The translations under genes were made by a program, and so were the position numbers. The notes beneath the pieces were generated by a model. The model was not told the origin of the DNA. It worked only from the letters and a program-made list of their open reading frames with translations, and did not search any database. Shown in pieces: positions 1-5,787 of a DNA stretch of 6,762 nucleotides (within the stretch, counting starts at the first letter, position 1; each line of letters starts with the position of its first letter). This DNA is from Omnitrophica WOR_2 bacterium RIFCSPHIGHO2_02_FULL_52_10 (GTDB lineage Bacteria; Omnitrophota; Gorgyraeia; Zapsychrales; Zapsychraceae), in the NCBI GenBank assembly GCA_001805655.1, contig MHGR01000100.1, positions 1-6,762 on the forward strand, read 5' to 3'.

Positions 1-306
1 CTGCGGTATCCTGCGAAACGCGGCCTCCACGGAACCCCGTTGGATATGGACATTGACACGGAAGCGCTCCAGACCCTCCAGAGCGAGGGAAAAATCCAGT
101 TCACGGTCCCGCTCAAATTTCTCTTTTTGGTTATCGGTCAGCATCCCGTAAATCGACTTTTTCAGCTCATCTTTCTTCAGAGGTTTCTCCTCTTCAAGAA
201 AAACCAGTTTTCCGTCAATACGAAGAACGGGCGGGCTATTTTCGGTGAGATGCAGGTCCGAGGCTTTTCTTTGGATGGTAATCTTGAGAAGTTCTTTGAG
301 GTCCAC
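1..306 (-). CDS. pilT: Type IV pilus retraction ATPase PilT, N-terminal part (3' end outside window)
   Basis: The first 102 residues are present and the gene runs off the left edge. The product is probably the cytoplasmic hexameric ATPase that disassembles type IV pilus fibres for twitching motility. Seen: an N-terminal block with ASDLHL at residues 15-20, SPPVLRIDGKL at 24-34, a LTDNQKEKFE segment near 56-65 and RFRVNVHIQRG at 81-91. These are the hallmarks of the PAS-like N-domain of PilT-type secretion ATPases. The Walker A/B motifs and the AIRNLIRE-type motif lie outside, so activity cannot be judged, and PilU or another PilT paralog remains possible. The start is GTG at 304-306, chosen because AAGGAG lies 8 nt upstream and no ATG is available in the N-terminal region. 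It follows the aminotransferase gene by 36 nt with no terminator-like hairpin, so it may be co-transcribed with the ribosomal genes. Confidence 0.85.
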   Translation of the reverse strand, partial: MDLKELLKITIQRKASDLHLTENSPPVLRIDGKLVFLEEEKPLKKDELKKSIYGMLTDNQKEKFERDRELDFSLALEGLERFRVNVHIQRGSVEAAFRRIPQ

Positions 307-314
307 GGGTATCG

Positions 315-320
315 CTCCTT
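315..320 (-). promoter_or_regulatory. Ribosome binding site of pilT
   Basis: AAGGAG on the minus strand, 8 nt before a GTG codon. It decides the start of pilT, which has no ATG nearby, and shows that the gene has its own strong initiation signal although it lies only 36 nt behind the aminotransferase gene. Confidence 0.7.
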
Positions 321-342
321 GTGCGGGAAAAACCGTTGACTC

Positions 343-1515
343 TTATAAGCGCTTTTTGATCCAGTCTGCGATGCGTTTGGTTCCCTCTTTGATCCGCTCA
401 TCGGAGGTCGCAAAGCTCAGGCGGATATATCCCGGAGCGCCAAAACCTTCCCCGGGGATGACCGCGACATTAACATCATCCAAGATTTGCCTGGCGATGT
501 CAAGAGAAACGCCGAATTTGGAGAAATCGCAAAAAAGGTAAAACGCGCCGTCCGGCTTGACATACTTCACGCCGGGAATCCGATCAAAGGCCGCCGTCAT
601 CAAGTCCCGCCGTTTCTTGAATTCGGCGCACATGGCCGCGGTGACCTCCTCCGGTTCGTTCAAGGCCTGCAGGGCCGCCATCTGGCTGATAGAGGATGGA
701 TTCGAAGTGGAGTGGTCCTGGAATTTGTTGATATACCCCATGATCTCCTTGGCCCCGGCGCTGTAGCCGATGCGCCAGCCGGTCATGGAATAGGCTTTGG
801 AAACACCGTTGACCGTAATGGTCAAGTTATAGATTTCCTTCCCAAAGGACGCAATCGATGTGTAATGCGGCGTGTCATAGACCAACTTTTCATAGATCTC
901 ATCGCTGATGACAAAAATATTATTCTCAACGCATATCGCGGCGATTGCCTCGAGCTCTTTCTTGGAGTAAATCATGCCCGTCGGATTGGAGGGGGAATTC
1001 AGAATTAATAATTTTGTTTTGTCGCTGATGTGTGCCTTCAGCTGAGCGGGGGTAATCTTGAAACGCGCGTGGGCGGTGGTTTCGATGAATTTCGGCGTGG
1101 CTCCGGCAAGCTTGACCATTTCCGGATAACTCACCCAGTACGGGGCAGGAATTAAGACCTCTTCGCCCGCATCCGCCAGGACCTGGATAATATTATAAAT
1201 GGAATGTTTGGCCCCGCAGGAAACCGCGATTTGCTCCGGCGTGTATTCCAGCCGATTGTCATTCTTGAACTTCTTTGCAATGGCCTTGCGAAGCTCGGGA
1301 GTGCCGATGCTGGGGGTATATTTGGTGAATCCGCTCTCAATCGCCCTGATGGCGGCCGCTTTGATGGAGGCCGGGGTATCAAAATCCGGCTCGCCGGCGG
1401 CAAAGTTGACCACGTCCCGTCCTTGAGCCGCAAGCTCCTTCGCCCGCGCGGTGATTGCCAGCGTTGAGGAACCCTCGATGTCCCTGATCCTGCTGTTCAC
1501 CTTTATTTTCAGCAT
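343..1515 (-). CDS. aspC: PLP-dependent class I/II aminotransferase, aspartate aminotransferase-like
   Basis: Cytoplasmic fold-type I PLP enzyme, most likely interconverting aspartate/2-oxoglutarate with oxaloacetate/glutamate. About 390 aa, the usual length of the Ib subgroup. Seen, numbered from the ATG at 1513-1515: GEPDFDTP at 41-48; CGAKHSIYN with K103, matching the lysine that contacts the substrate side-chain carboxylate in Thermus-type enzymes; PYW at 125-127; NSPSNPTG at 173-180 (N177); SDEIY at 204-208 (D205 pairs with the PLP nitrogen); SKAYSMTGWR with Schiff-base lysine K240 and phosphate-binding R248; and IRLSF with R365 for the alpha-carboxylate. All key residues are intact. The start is uncertain: TTG at 1539 and ATG at 1530 are also in frame, and none has a well-spaced Shine-Dalgarno. 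The ATG at 1515 fits the usual family N-terminus best. It lies about 42 nt after rplQ. Substrate range (aspartate, or aspartate plus prephenate/aromatic) cannot be fixed from sequence. Confidence 0.9.
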   Translation of the reverse strand: MLKIKVNSRIRDIEGSSTLAITARAKELAAQGRDVVNFAAGEPDFDTPASIKAAAIRAIESGFTKYTPSIGTPELRKAIAKKFKNDNRLEYTPEQIAVSCGAKHSIYNIIQVLADAGEEVLIPAPYWVSYPEMVKLAGATPKFIETTAHARFKITPAQLKAHISDKTKLLILNSPSNPTGMIYSKKELEAIAAICVENNIFVISDEIYEKLVYDTPHYTSIASFGKEIYNLTITVNGVSKAYSMTGWRIGYSAGAKEIMGYINKFQDHSTSNPSSISQMAALQALNEPEEVTAAMCAEFKKRRDLMTAAFDRIPGVKYVKPDGAFYLFCDFSKFGVSLDIARQILDDVNVAVIPGEGFGAPGYIRLSFATSDERIKEGTKRIADWIKKRL

Positions 1516-1557
1516 CTCCAACGACTGCATCTCCGTCAAAATGAGCCGGATATTTTA

Positions 1558-2178
1558 TTACTGCCCCGGAGCCTTGCGGTTAAATATTTTCCGAATAACG
1601 GAAAATCTTTTCCCCGCCTTTCCCAAATCCTTGCTTGGCGCAACCTGATTCGGCTTTGGCGGCTCTGGCTTTGTAACCTGTTCCTTTTTCTCCGCTCCGG
1701 TGGTCTCCTTGGGCTTGACCCTGGCCTCGGGCTTTTTGGTTTCAGGCACGGCAGGCACCGTCTGGGCATCTCTATCTTTCTTCTGGGCAGCCGTGGATTT
1801 GGGCTTGCTGACAACAATCTCTTCCTTCTCGGTCAGCTCCAGAAAAGCCAACCGCGCATTGTCGCCCCGCCGGGTGCCCAGCGGAATAATCCTGGTGTAT
1901 CCACCGTTGCGCTGTTTAAAGCGCGGGGACGTTTTGGTAAAAAGCGTGCTGACCAGTTGATGGTCGCATAATATGGCAAACGCGCGGCGCTTGTCCGCCA
2001 AAGAGCCGTTTTTTCCCAACGTAATAAGCTTTTCGACGAGTTTCCGCGCCTCTTTGGCCTTGGCCTGTGTTGTGCAAATCCTTTGGCGCACCAAGGTGGC
2101 TTTAGCGATATCGCGCACCGTGGCCTTGCGCAGGCTTGAGTTGCGGCTTAATTTGTTTCCGGCTATTCCGTGTCGCAT
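1558..2178 (-). CDS. rplQ: 50S ribosomal protein L17 with long C-terminal extension
   Basis: L17 sits on the back of the 50S subunit near the exit-tunnel opening. Residues 1-117 form a standard L17 core: MRHGIAGNKLSRNSSLRKA at 1-19, an RQRICTTQAKAKEARKLVEK helix at 31-50, and a core ending with GGYTRIIPLGTRRGDNA at 92-108 and AFLEL at 111-115. L17 is usually about 115-130 aa; here it is 206. Residues from about 118 to 206 form a low-complexity tail rich in Lys, Pro, Glu and Thr, probably disordered, closing with a basic segment (KRFSVIRKIFNRK, 190-202). The frame is open and ends in TAA, so the tail is not an obvious frameshift product. The ATG lies 11 nt after rpoA; AAGGA overlaps the rpoA stop codon, suggesting coupled translation. 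Confidence 0.95.
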   Translation of the reverse strand: MRHGIAGNKLSRNSSLRKATVRDIAKATLVRQRICTTQAKAKEARKLVEKLITLGKNGSLADKRRAFAILCDHQLVSTLFTKTSPRFKQRNGGYTRIIPLGTRRGDNARLAFLELTEKEEIVVSKPKSTAAQKKDRDAQTVPAVPETKKPEARVKPKETTGAEKKEQVTKPEPPKPNQVAPSKDLGKAGKRFSVIRKIFNRKAPGQ

Positions 2179-2186
2179 GATGAATT

Positions 2187-2191
2187 TCCTT
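2187..2191 (-). promoter_or_regulatory. Ribosome binding site of rplQ, overlapping the rpoA stop
   Basis: AAGGA on the minus strand, 8 nt before the rplQ ATG. Its first bases lie within the rpoA TAA, so a ribosome ending on rpoA sits on the rplQ initiation site. This fits the fixed stoichiometry of co-operonic genes. Confidence 0.6.
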
Positions 2192-3182
2192 AAGCGGTTT
2201 CTTTTTTGCGCAGTTTCTTGGGGTCGACCTTCATCCCCAGACTTAAGCCCATCGCTTTCAGAATATCGTTGATTTCCGATAAGGATTTCTTCCCGAAATT
2301 ACGGTAGGTCAAAAGCTCAGACTCGGGCTTGCGCACCAGTTCGGCAATGGTCTTGATGTTCCCGTCCTTCAGGCAATTCGCGCTGCGGACAGACAGCTCC
2401 AATTCCGAAATCGGAAGCCGCAGTTTTTCGTACAGCGCCTTTTCCTCAATGGAAATCTCTTCCTCTTCTTCCTCTTCTTCGGGGAGCTGTCCGTAACTGA
2501 CAAAGACATCGAGATGCCGCTGAAGGATATTGGCCGCGTACAGCATGGCTTCCTTCGGGCTGATCGCGCCGTTGGTCCAAACTTCGAGGATCAGCTTATC
2601 ATAATCCGTCCTCTGGCCGACACGCGTGTTTTCCACATTATAGCCGACGCGCACGATCGGCGTGAAGATTGAGTCCACCGCGATGGCGTCGACGACATCC
2701 TTCTTGTTCTGATCCGCCGGAACATAGCCCCTGCCGCGGGAAACTTCCATTTCGACGTTGAGCTTTGTATCCCTCGATAACGTCGCGACAAGAAGGTCGG
2801 GATTGAGAATCTCAATGGTCTCATCGCAGATAATATCTTTACCCGTGATTTGCCCCTTTTTTTCGGCCTTGATAAAAACAGTCTTGGGAACCTTCGAGTG
2901 TGAGCGGATCACCAGCCTTTTGATGTTGAGGATAATCTCCGCGACAGACTCCATGACCCCTGGAATGGTGGAAAATTCATGACGGACGCCCTCGATCTTG
3001 ACAGATGTCACCGCGCTTCCCTCGATGGAGGACAAGAGAATGCGCCGCAGCGAGTTTCCCAAAGTCACCCCATATCCCTTCTCAAAAGGCTCAGCAATGA
3101 ACTTGCCGTACGTCTCGGTGTAGCTTGCCTCGTCACAATCCAGCCTTTTGGGCATCTGAAAATCACGCCACTTTACCCCCAT
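2190..3182 (-). CDS. rpoA: DNA-directed RNA polymerase subunit alpha
   Basis: The alpha subunit dimerises to nucleate assembly of core RNA polymerase, and its C-terminal domain binds UP elements and activators. It has 330 aa, the normal length. The N-terminal domain covers about residues 10-230: YGKFIAEPFEKGYG at 25-38 and TLGNSLRRILLSSIEG at 40-55 (dimer and beta contact region), HEFSTIPGV at 68-76 and NGAISPKEA at 204-212. An acidic linker with eight consecutive Glu (235-242) precedes the C-terminal domain (about 255-320). The CTD keeps the DNA-contacting residues known from E. coli (R266, N269, C270, and G297-K298-K299-S300). The start is an ATG with AGGAGG 5 nt upstream, the best ribosome binding site in the window. 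The N-terminal motif GVKWRDFQMPKRL resembles alpha subunits I associate with Omnitrophota/PVC-type bacteria; that link is inference. Confidence 0.98.
   Translation of the reverse strand: MGVKWRDFQMPKRLDCDEASYTETYGKFIAEPFEKGYGVTLGNSLRRILLSSIEGSAVTSVKIEGVRHEFSTIPGVMESVAEIILNIKRLVIRSHSKVPKTVFIKAEKKGQITGKDIICDETIEILNPDLLVATLSRDTKLNVEMEVSRGRGYVPADQNKKDVVDAIAVDSIFTPIVRVGYNVENTRVGQRTDYDKLILEVWTNGAISPKEAMLYAANILQRHLDVFVSYGQLPEEEEEEEEISIEEKALYEKLRLPISELELSVRSANCLKDGNIKTIAELVRKPESELLTYRNFGKKSLSEINDILKAMGLSLGMKVDPKKLRKKETA
2457..2480 (-). repeat. GAA/GAG microsatellite coding for eight Glu in the RpoA linker
   Basis: Eight consecutive Glu codons in the order GAA GAA GAG GAA GAA GAG GAA GAG, an imperfect 9-nt tandem unit. 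It falls exactly in the flexible linker between the alpha N- and C-terminal domains, where length and composition are tolerant. Such a tract could slip in length between strains. Confidence 0.75.
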
Positions 3183-3187
3183 ATTAT

Positions 3188-3193
3188 CCTCCT
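3188..3193 (-). promoter_or_regulatory. Strong ribosome binding site of rpoA
   Basis: A full AGGAGG on the minus strand, 5 nt before the rpoA ATG, within the 30-nt gap behind rpsD. It fixes the rpoA start and suggests translation independent of rpsD. Confidence 0.75.
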
Positions 3194-3212
3194 AATTGGT
3201 TTTGGAAAATAC

Positions 3213-3842
3213 TTACCTGGAATAAAGCTCCACAACCAGCTGCTCATTGACCGGAAAGCCGACATCGTCCCGCCCGGGCAGCCGTTTAATTTTTGCCTTA
3301 TAATGCGTGTGATCAACCTCCAGCCAACCCGGGATAGCCCGGTCCTTCGAGGCCTTGATATTGTCATCGACGGTTTGTTTTCCCTTTTTCTTGAATTTCA
3401 TGAAGATCTCATCGTTCGGTTTTATTAGGTACGAAGGGATGTTGACGCAGTGGTCGTTGACGTGGACAAATCCATGGCCCACAAGCTGCCGCGCCTGACG
3501 GCGGGACGTGCAGAATCCCAGCCGGTAAATCACATTATCCAATCGCCGCTCCAGATATTGCAGTAACGTATCGCCCGTAACGCCTTTCCTGCGGGACGCC
3601 TCAGCAAAATAATTCCGGAACTGCCTTTCGTAGAGACCGTAAATGCGCTTAAGCTTCTGCTTTTCTCTAAGCTGCAGGCCGTAGTTCGATAATTTGGCCC
3701 GGCGGTTGGAGCCGTGCATCCCCGGCGCATATTCCCTCCGGTCCACGGCGCAACGGTGGGTCGTGCAGCGTGTTCCTTTGAGGAACAATTTTTCGCCTTC
3801 CCTGCGGCACAACCGGCAACTTGAGCCGATATATTTTCCCAT
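3213..3842 (-). CDS. rpsD: 30S ribosomal protein S4, zinc-binding (C+) form
   Basis: S4 is a primary 16S rRNA binder that nucleates 30S assembly and takes part in decoding fidelity at the S4-S5 interface. It has 209 aa, the same length as the Thermus protein. Four cysteines, C9, C12, C26 and C31, have the spacing of the Thermus S4 zinc site, so this is the C+ form. The LREKQKLKRIYGLYERQFRNYF region follows at about 58-79. The S4 RNA-binding domain is recognised by RLDNVIYRLGFCTSRRQARQLVGHG (about 95-119). The C-terminus VNEQLVVELYSR is typical. GAGG lies 6 nt before the ATG, and the gene starts 18 nt after rpsK. In E. coli S4 represses the alpha operon by binding a pseudoknot before rpsM; I see no room for an equivalent leader here. 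Confidence 0.98.
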   Translation of the reverse strand: MGKYIGSSCRLCRREGEKLFLKGTRCTTHRCAVDRREYAPGMHGSNRRAKLSNYGLQLREKQKLKRIYGLYERQFRNYFAEASRRKGVTGDTLLQYLERRLDNVIYRLGFCTSRRQARQLVGHGFVHVNDHCVNIPSYLIKPNDEIFMKFKKKGKQTVDDNIKASKDRAIPGWLEVDHTHYKAKIKRLPGRDDVGFPVNEQLVVELYSR

Positions 3843-3860
3843 ATCCTTCCTCTTTCTGGT

Positions 3861-4262
3861 TTAAACCCTTCTTTTCTTTCGTGGACGGCAGCCGTTATGC
3901 GGCAAGGGCGTCACGTCCCTGATGGAAGTCACGGTCAATCCATTGGCCTGCAGGGCGCGGATCGCGGATTCCCTACCGGACCCCGGCCCCTTGACCAAGA
4001 CCTCGACGCTCTTCAGGCCGAAATCCTTGGCGCGCCGGGCGGCATCCGATGAGGCGACTTGCGCTGCGAACGGCGTGGATTTCTTGGACCCGCTGAAACC
4101 GACAACTCCCGGTGTCGACCACACAATGACATTTCCCTGCGGGTCTGTAATCGTAATCACCGTGTTATTGAACGTCGCCTTAATGTGCGCCACTCCAGAC
4201 GTGACGGACAAAGTCTTTTTCTTTGATTTTTCCTTTTTCTTGACTTCGATTTCTTTCGCCAT
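3861..4262 (-). CDS. rpsK: 30S ribosomal protein S11
   Basis: S11 lies on the 30S platform next to the mRNA exit and contacts S18 and S21. It has 133 aa. A basic Lys/Glu-rich N-terminal stretch (residues 3-16) precedes the core starting at [18 protein letters not shown] (about 23-40). KSTPFAAQ follows near 61-68, [13 protein letters not shown] near 92-104, and the invariant C-terminus [13 protein letters not shown] at 121-133. The segment after the tryptophan reads STPG, where SSAG-like sequences are more common. It begins 19 nt after the rpsM distal stop, with GAGGG 9 nt before the ATG. Confidence 0.98.
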   Translation of the reverse strand: MAKEIEVKKKEKSKKKTLSVTSGVAHIKATFNNTVITITDPQGNVIVWSTPGVVGFSGSKKSTPFAAQVASSDAARRAKDFGLKSVEVLVKGPGSGRESAIRALQANGLTVTSIRDVTPLPHNGCRPRKKRRV

Positions 4263-4281
4263 AGAAAGCTACCCTCGCTGA

Positions 4282-4665
4282 TTATTCCTTAGTGGGTTTC
4301 ACGATTTTGGCCGCAATGATCGGTTTGCGCCCCTTGCGGGTCCGGGCGTTGGTCCGCGTCCTCTGTCCGCGTACCGGCAGGCCTTTCCGGTGACGCATGC
4401 CGCGGTACGTCCCGATCGACACATGCCGCTTGATATTTTCACTGACCTCGCGGCGCAAATCACCCTAGGTAATATAGTTACTCTGAACGATGGACGTAAT
4501 CCGGGATATTTCTTCATCCGTCAAATCCTTGGCGCGGCGGTTACAATCGATGTTGGCCTGCTTGAGAATTTCGCGCGAGCGCGTAGGCCCGATGCCGTAA
4601 ATATACGGCAGGGACGCCTCGATCCTTTTTTCTTTCGGTATATCGACACCTAAAATTCTTGGCAT
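4282..4665 (-). CDS. rpsM: 30S ribosomal protein S13, interrupted by an in-frame TAG codon
   Basis: S13 sits on the 30S head, contacts the P-site tRNA and bridges to the 50S; it is normally essential. The frame has 127 codons before the TAA at 4282-4284, but codon 67 is TAG (4465-4467). Residues 1-66 are a normal N-terminal half: [28 protein letters not shown] with the helix-two-turn-helix, and [13 protein letters not shown]. After the TAG, in the same frame, comes a fully conserved second half: [33 protein letters not shown] and [11 protein letters not shown]13 proteins usually have Glu immediately before GDLRRE, so one G-to-T change of GAG explains the codon. No indel is needed. AAGGG lies 7 nt before the ATG, and the gene starts 4 nt after the rpmJ stop, so it looks actively expressed. 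Either the base is an error, the gene is nonsense-mutated, or TAG is read through. If TAG is a true stop the product is only 66 aa. Confidence 0.9.
4465..4467 (-). other. In-frame amber (TAG) codon inside rpsM
   Basis: Codon 67 of rpsM. Context on the minus strand is ATT ACC TAG GGT GAT TTG. The reading frame and S13 homology continue unchanged on both sides. A single-base difference from GAG (Glu, the expected residue) is enough to create it. CAG (Gln) is also one step away. Confidence 0.95.
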
Positions 4666-4669
4666 AACA

Positions 4670-4783
4670 TTACCCTTGTCTTTGTTTATGTTTGGGATTA
4701 TCGCAAATCACGCGCACGACACCCTTGCGCCTGACAATCTTGCAATTCCCGCACAACCTCTTGACTGATGCCTTAACCTTCAT
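4670..4783 (-). CDS. rpmJ: 50S ribosomal protein L36, zinc-binding form
   Basis: L36 is the smallest 50S protein and stabilises 23S rRNA folding near the GTPase-associated region. It has 37 aa, the standard length of the C+ form. The sequence begins [20 protein letters not shown] and ends with [17 protein letters not shown]. Zinc ligands are C11, C14, C27 and H32 (C-x2-C-x12-C-x4-H). The ATG starts 1 nt after the infA TGA, and an AGGA within infA lies 9 nt upstream, so translation is likely coupled to infA. It ends in TAA, 4 nt before rpsM. Confidence 0.97.
   Translation of the reverse strand: MKVKASVKRLCGNCKIVRRKGVVRVICDNPKHKQRQG
4673..4677 (-). promoter_or_regulatory. Ribosome binding site of rpsM
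   Basis: AAGGG on the minus strand, 7 nt before the rpsM ATG and inside the last codons of rpmJ. It shows that initiation signals of the TAG-containing rpsM are intact, which argues against a decayed gene. Confidence 0.55.
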
Positions 4784-4784
4784 T

Positions 4785-5003
4785 TCACTTATTCCTATAC
4801 GTGATCCGGCCCCGCGACAAGTCATACGGGGAAAGTTCCACCTTCACGGTGTCTCCCGGGAGGATACGGATAAAATGTTTGCGGATCTTCCCGGAGATAT
4901 GGGCTAAAACCATGTGTCCGTTTTCAAGCTCAACGCGGAACATGGCATTCGGCAGCGCCTCTTTAATGACCCCTTCAACCTCAATCAGCTCTTCTTTCGT
5001 CAT
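4785..5003 (-). CDS. infA: Translation initiation factor IF-1
   Basis: IF-1 is an S1/OB-fold protein that blocks the 30S A site during initiation and promotes IF-2 and IF-3 action. It has 72 aa, exactly the usual length. [40 protein letters not shown] and [20 protein letters not shown] together cover the whole family consensus. The ATG lies 7 nt after the map TAA, and no Shine-Dalgarno is visible in the spacer or the end of map, so initiation may depend on termination of map. It ends in TGA, one base before the rpmJ ATG. Confidence 0.98.
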   Translation of the reverse strand: MTKEELIEVEGVIKEALPNAMFRVELENGHMVLAHISGKIRKHFIRILPGDTVKVELSPYDLSRGRITYRNK

Positions 5004-5010
5004 GGAATAT

Positions 5011-5769
5011 TTATTGTGTTAAAATTTCCGGCCCATTTTGGCCAATCAGCACGGAATGCTCAAAGTGCGCCGACGGCTTTCCGTCCTGCGTGACGACGGT
5101 CCATCCGTCGTCCAATAATTTTGTCGGCGCTGCCCCGAAATTGACCATCGGTTCGATGGCAAACACCATGCCTTCCTTGAGAAGCGGGCCTTGATGGGGC
5201 GGCCCGAAATTCGGGATCTCCGGATCCTCATGGAGGTGCTTCCCGATACCGTGCCCGACAAACTCCTTCACAACCGAGAACCCGTTTGACTCCACGCGCT
5301 CCTGAATCGCATGGGAAATGTCCGACAAATGGTTCCCCGCCCGCGCCTGCTCGATTCCCTGATAGAGCGATTCCAAGGTAACATCCAGGAGCTTCTGCAA
5401 CGCCGGTTGTATACGGCCGACAGCCACCGTGACCGCGGTATCGGAATAATATTGTTTATGAATGATCCCGATATCCAGACTCACGACATCACCCTCTTGA
5501 AGGATTCTCTCCCCGGGAATCCCGTGAACGACTTCCTCATTCACCGAAACGCAGACACAGCCGGGAAAGCTGCGGTATCCCTTGAACGCGGGTTTGACCC
5601 TGCGGGCGAGAATAATTTCCCCGGTCTTCCGGTCAATCTCCCGCGTCGTCATCCCGGATTTTAAAGAACATCGAACTTCACTGATGATCGCTGACAAAAT
5701 TTGACCAGCCTCCCGAAGAATCTTTATTTCTCCAGGCGTTTTGATGCTGATCGAATAATCGGACTTCAC
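5011..5769 (-). CDS. map: Methionine aminopeptidase, type I
   Basis: This cytosolic dinuclear metalloprotease removes the initiator Met from nascent proteins with small second residues. It has 252 aa, a short type Ia form without an N-terminal zinc extension. All pita-bread-fold catalytic residues are visible: H82 in [10 protein letters not shown], metal ligands D99 (SLDIG) and D110 (YSDTA), H173 ([10 protein letters not shown]), E206 (AIEPM) and E237 (HFEHSV). The start is a GTG at 5767-5769, 18 nt after the adk stop, with only a G-rich weak Shine-Dalgarno-like run upstream. An ATG overlapping the adk stop is out of frame. The secY-adk-map-infA order is conserved in many bacteria and links export, adenylate supply and N-terminal processing. 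Confidence 0.97.
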   Translation of the reverse strand: MKSDYSISIKTPGEIKILREAGQILSAIISEVRCSLKSGMTTREIDRKTGEIILARRVKPAFKGYRSFPGCVCVSVNEEVVHGIPGERILQEGDVVSLDIGIIHKQYYSDTAVTVAVGRIQPALQKLLDVTLESLYQGIEQARAGNHLSDISHAIQERVESNGFSVVKEFVGHGIGKHLHEDPEIPNFGPPHQGPLLKEGMVFAIEPMVNFGAAPTKLLDDGWTVVTQDGKPSAHFEHSVLIGQNGPEILTQ

Positions 5770-5787
5770 GAAAATTTCCCCGCTGCA

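Noticed and set aside
1..11. A CTGCGGTATC match to a stretch near 5571
   Set aside because: The match is about 10 bases, falls within two unrelated coding sequences and does not extend; it is expected by chance.
40..339. 99-codon plus-strand frame at the left edge
   Set aside because: Antisense shadow of the PilT N-terminus, which has motif support (ASDLHL, RFRVNV) and a ribosome binding site.
307..342. Possible terminator between the aminotransferase gene and pilT
   Set aside because: The 36-nt spacer has only a tiny AGCGCT palindrome at its edge and no stable stem followed by a T-run in the transcribed direction.
487..1008. 173-codon plus-strand open frame opposite the aminotransferase gene
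   Set aside because: It is the antisense shadow of a clear PLP enzyme gene, has no recognisable domain and no convincing ribosome binding site.
1516..1539. TTG start for the aminotransferase at 1539
   Set aside because: TTG is a rare start, has no Shine-Dalgarno, and in-frame ATGs at 1530 and 1515 give N-termini closer to the family; kept only as an alternative.
4464..4469. CCTAGG palindrome over the rpsM TAG
   Set aside because: A six-base palindrome formed by ordinary neighbouring codons (ACC TAG GGT). It gives no sign of an insertion or recombination site by itself.
4299..4517. 72-codon minus-strand frame covering the second half of rpsM
   Set aside because: It lies in another frame from S13. 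The S13 homology continues in the original frame after the TAG, so no frameshift is involved.
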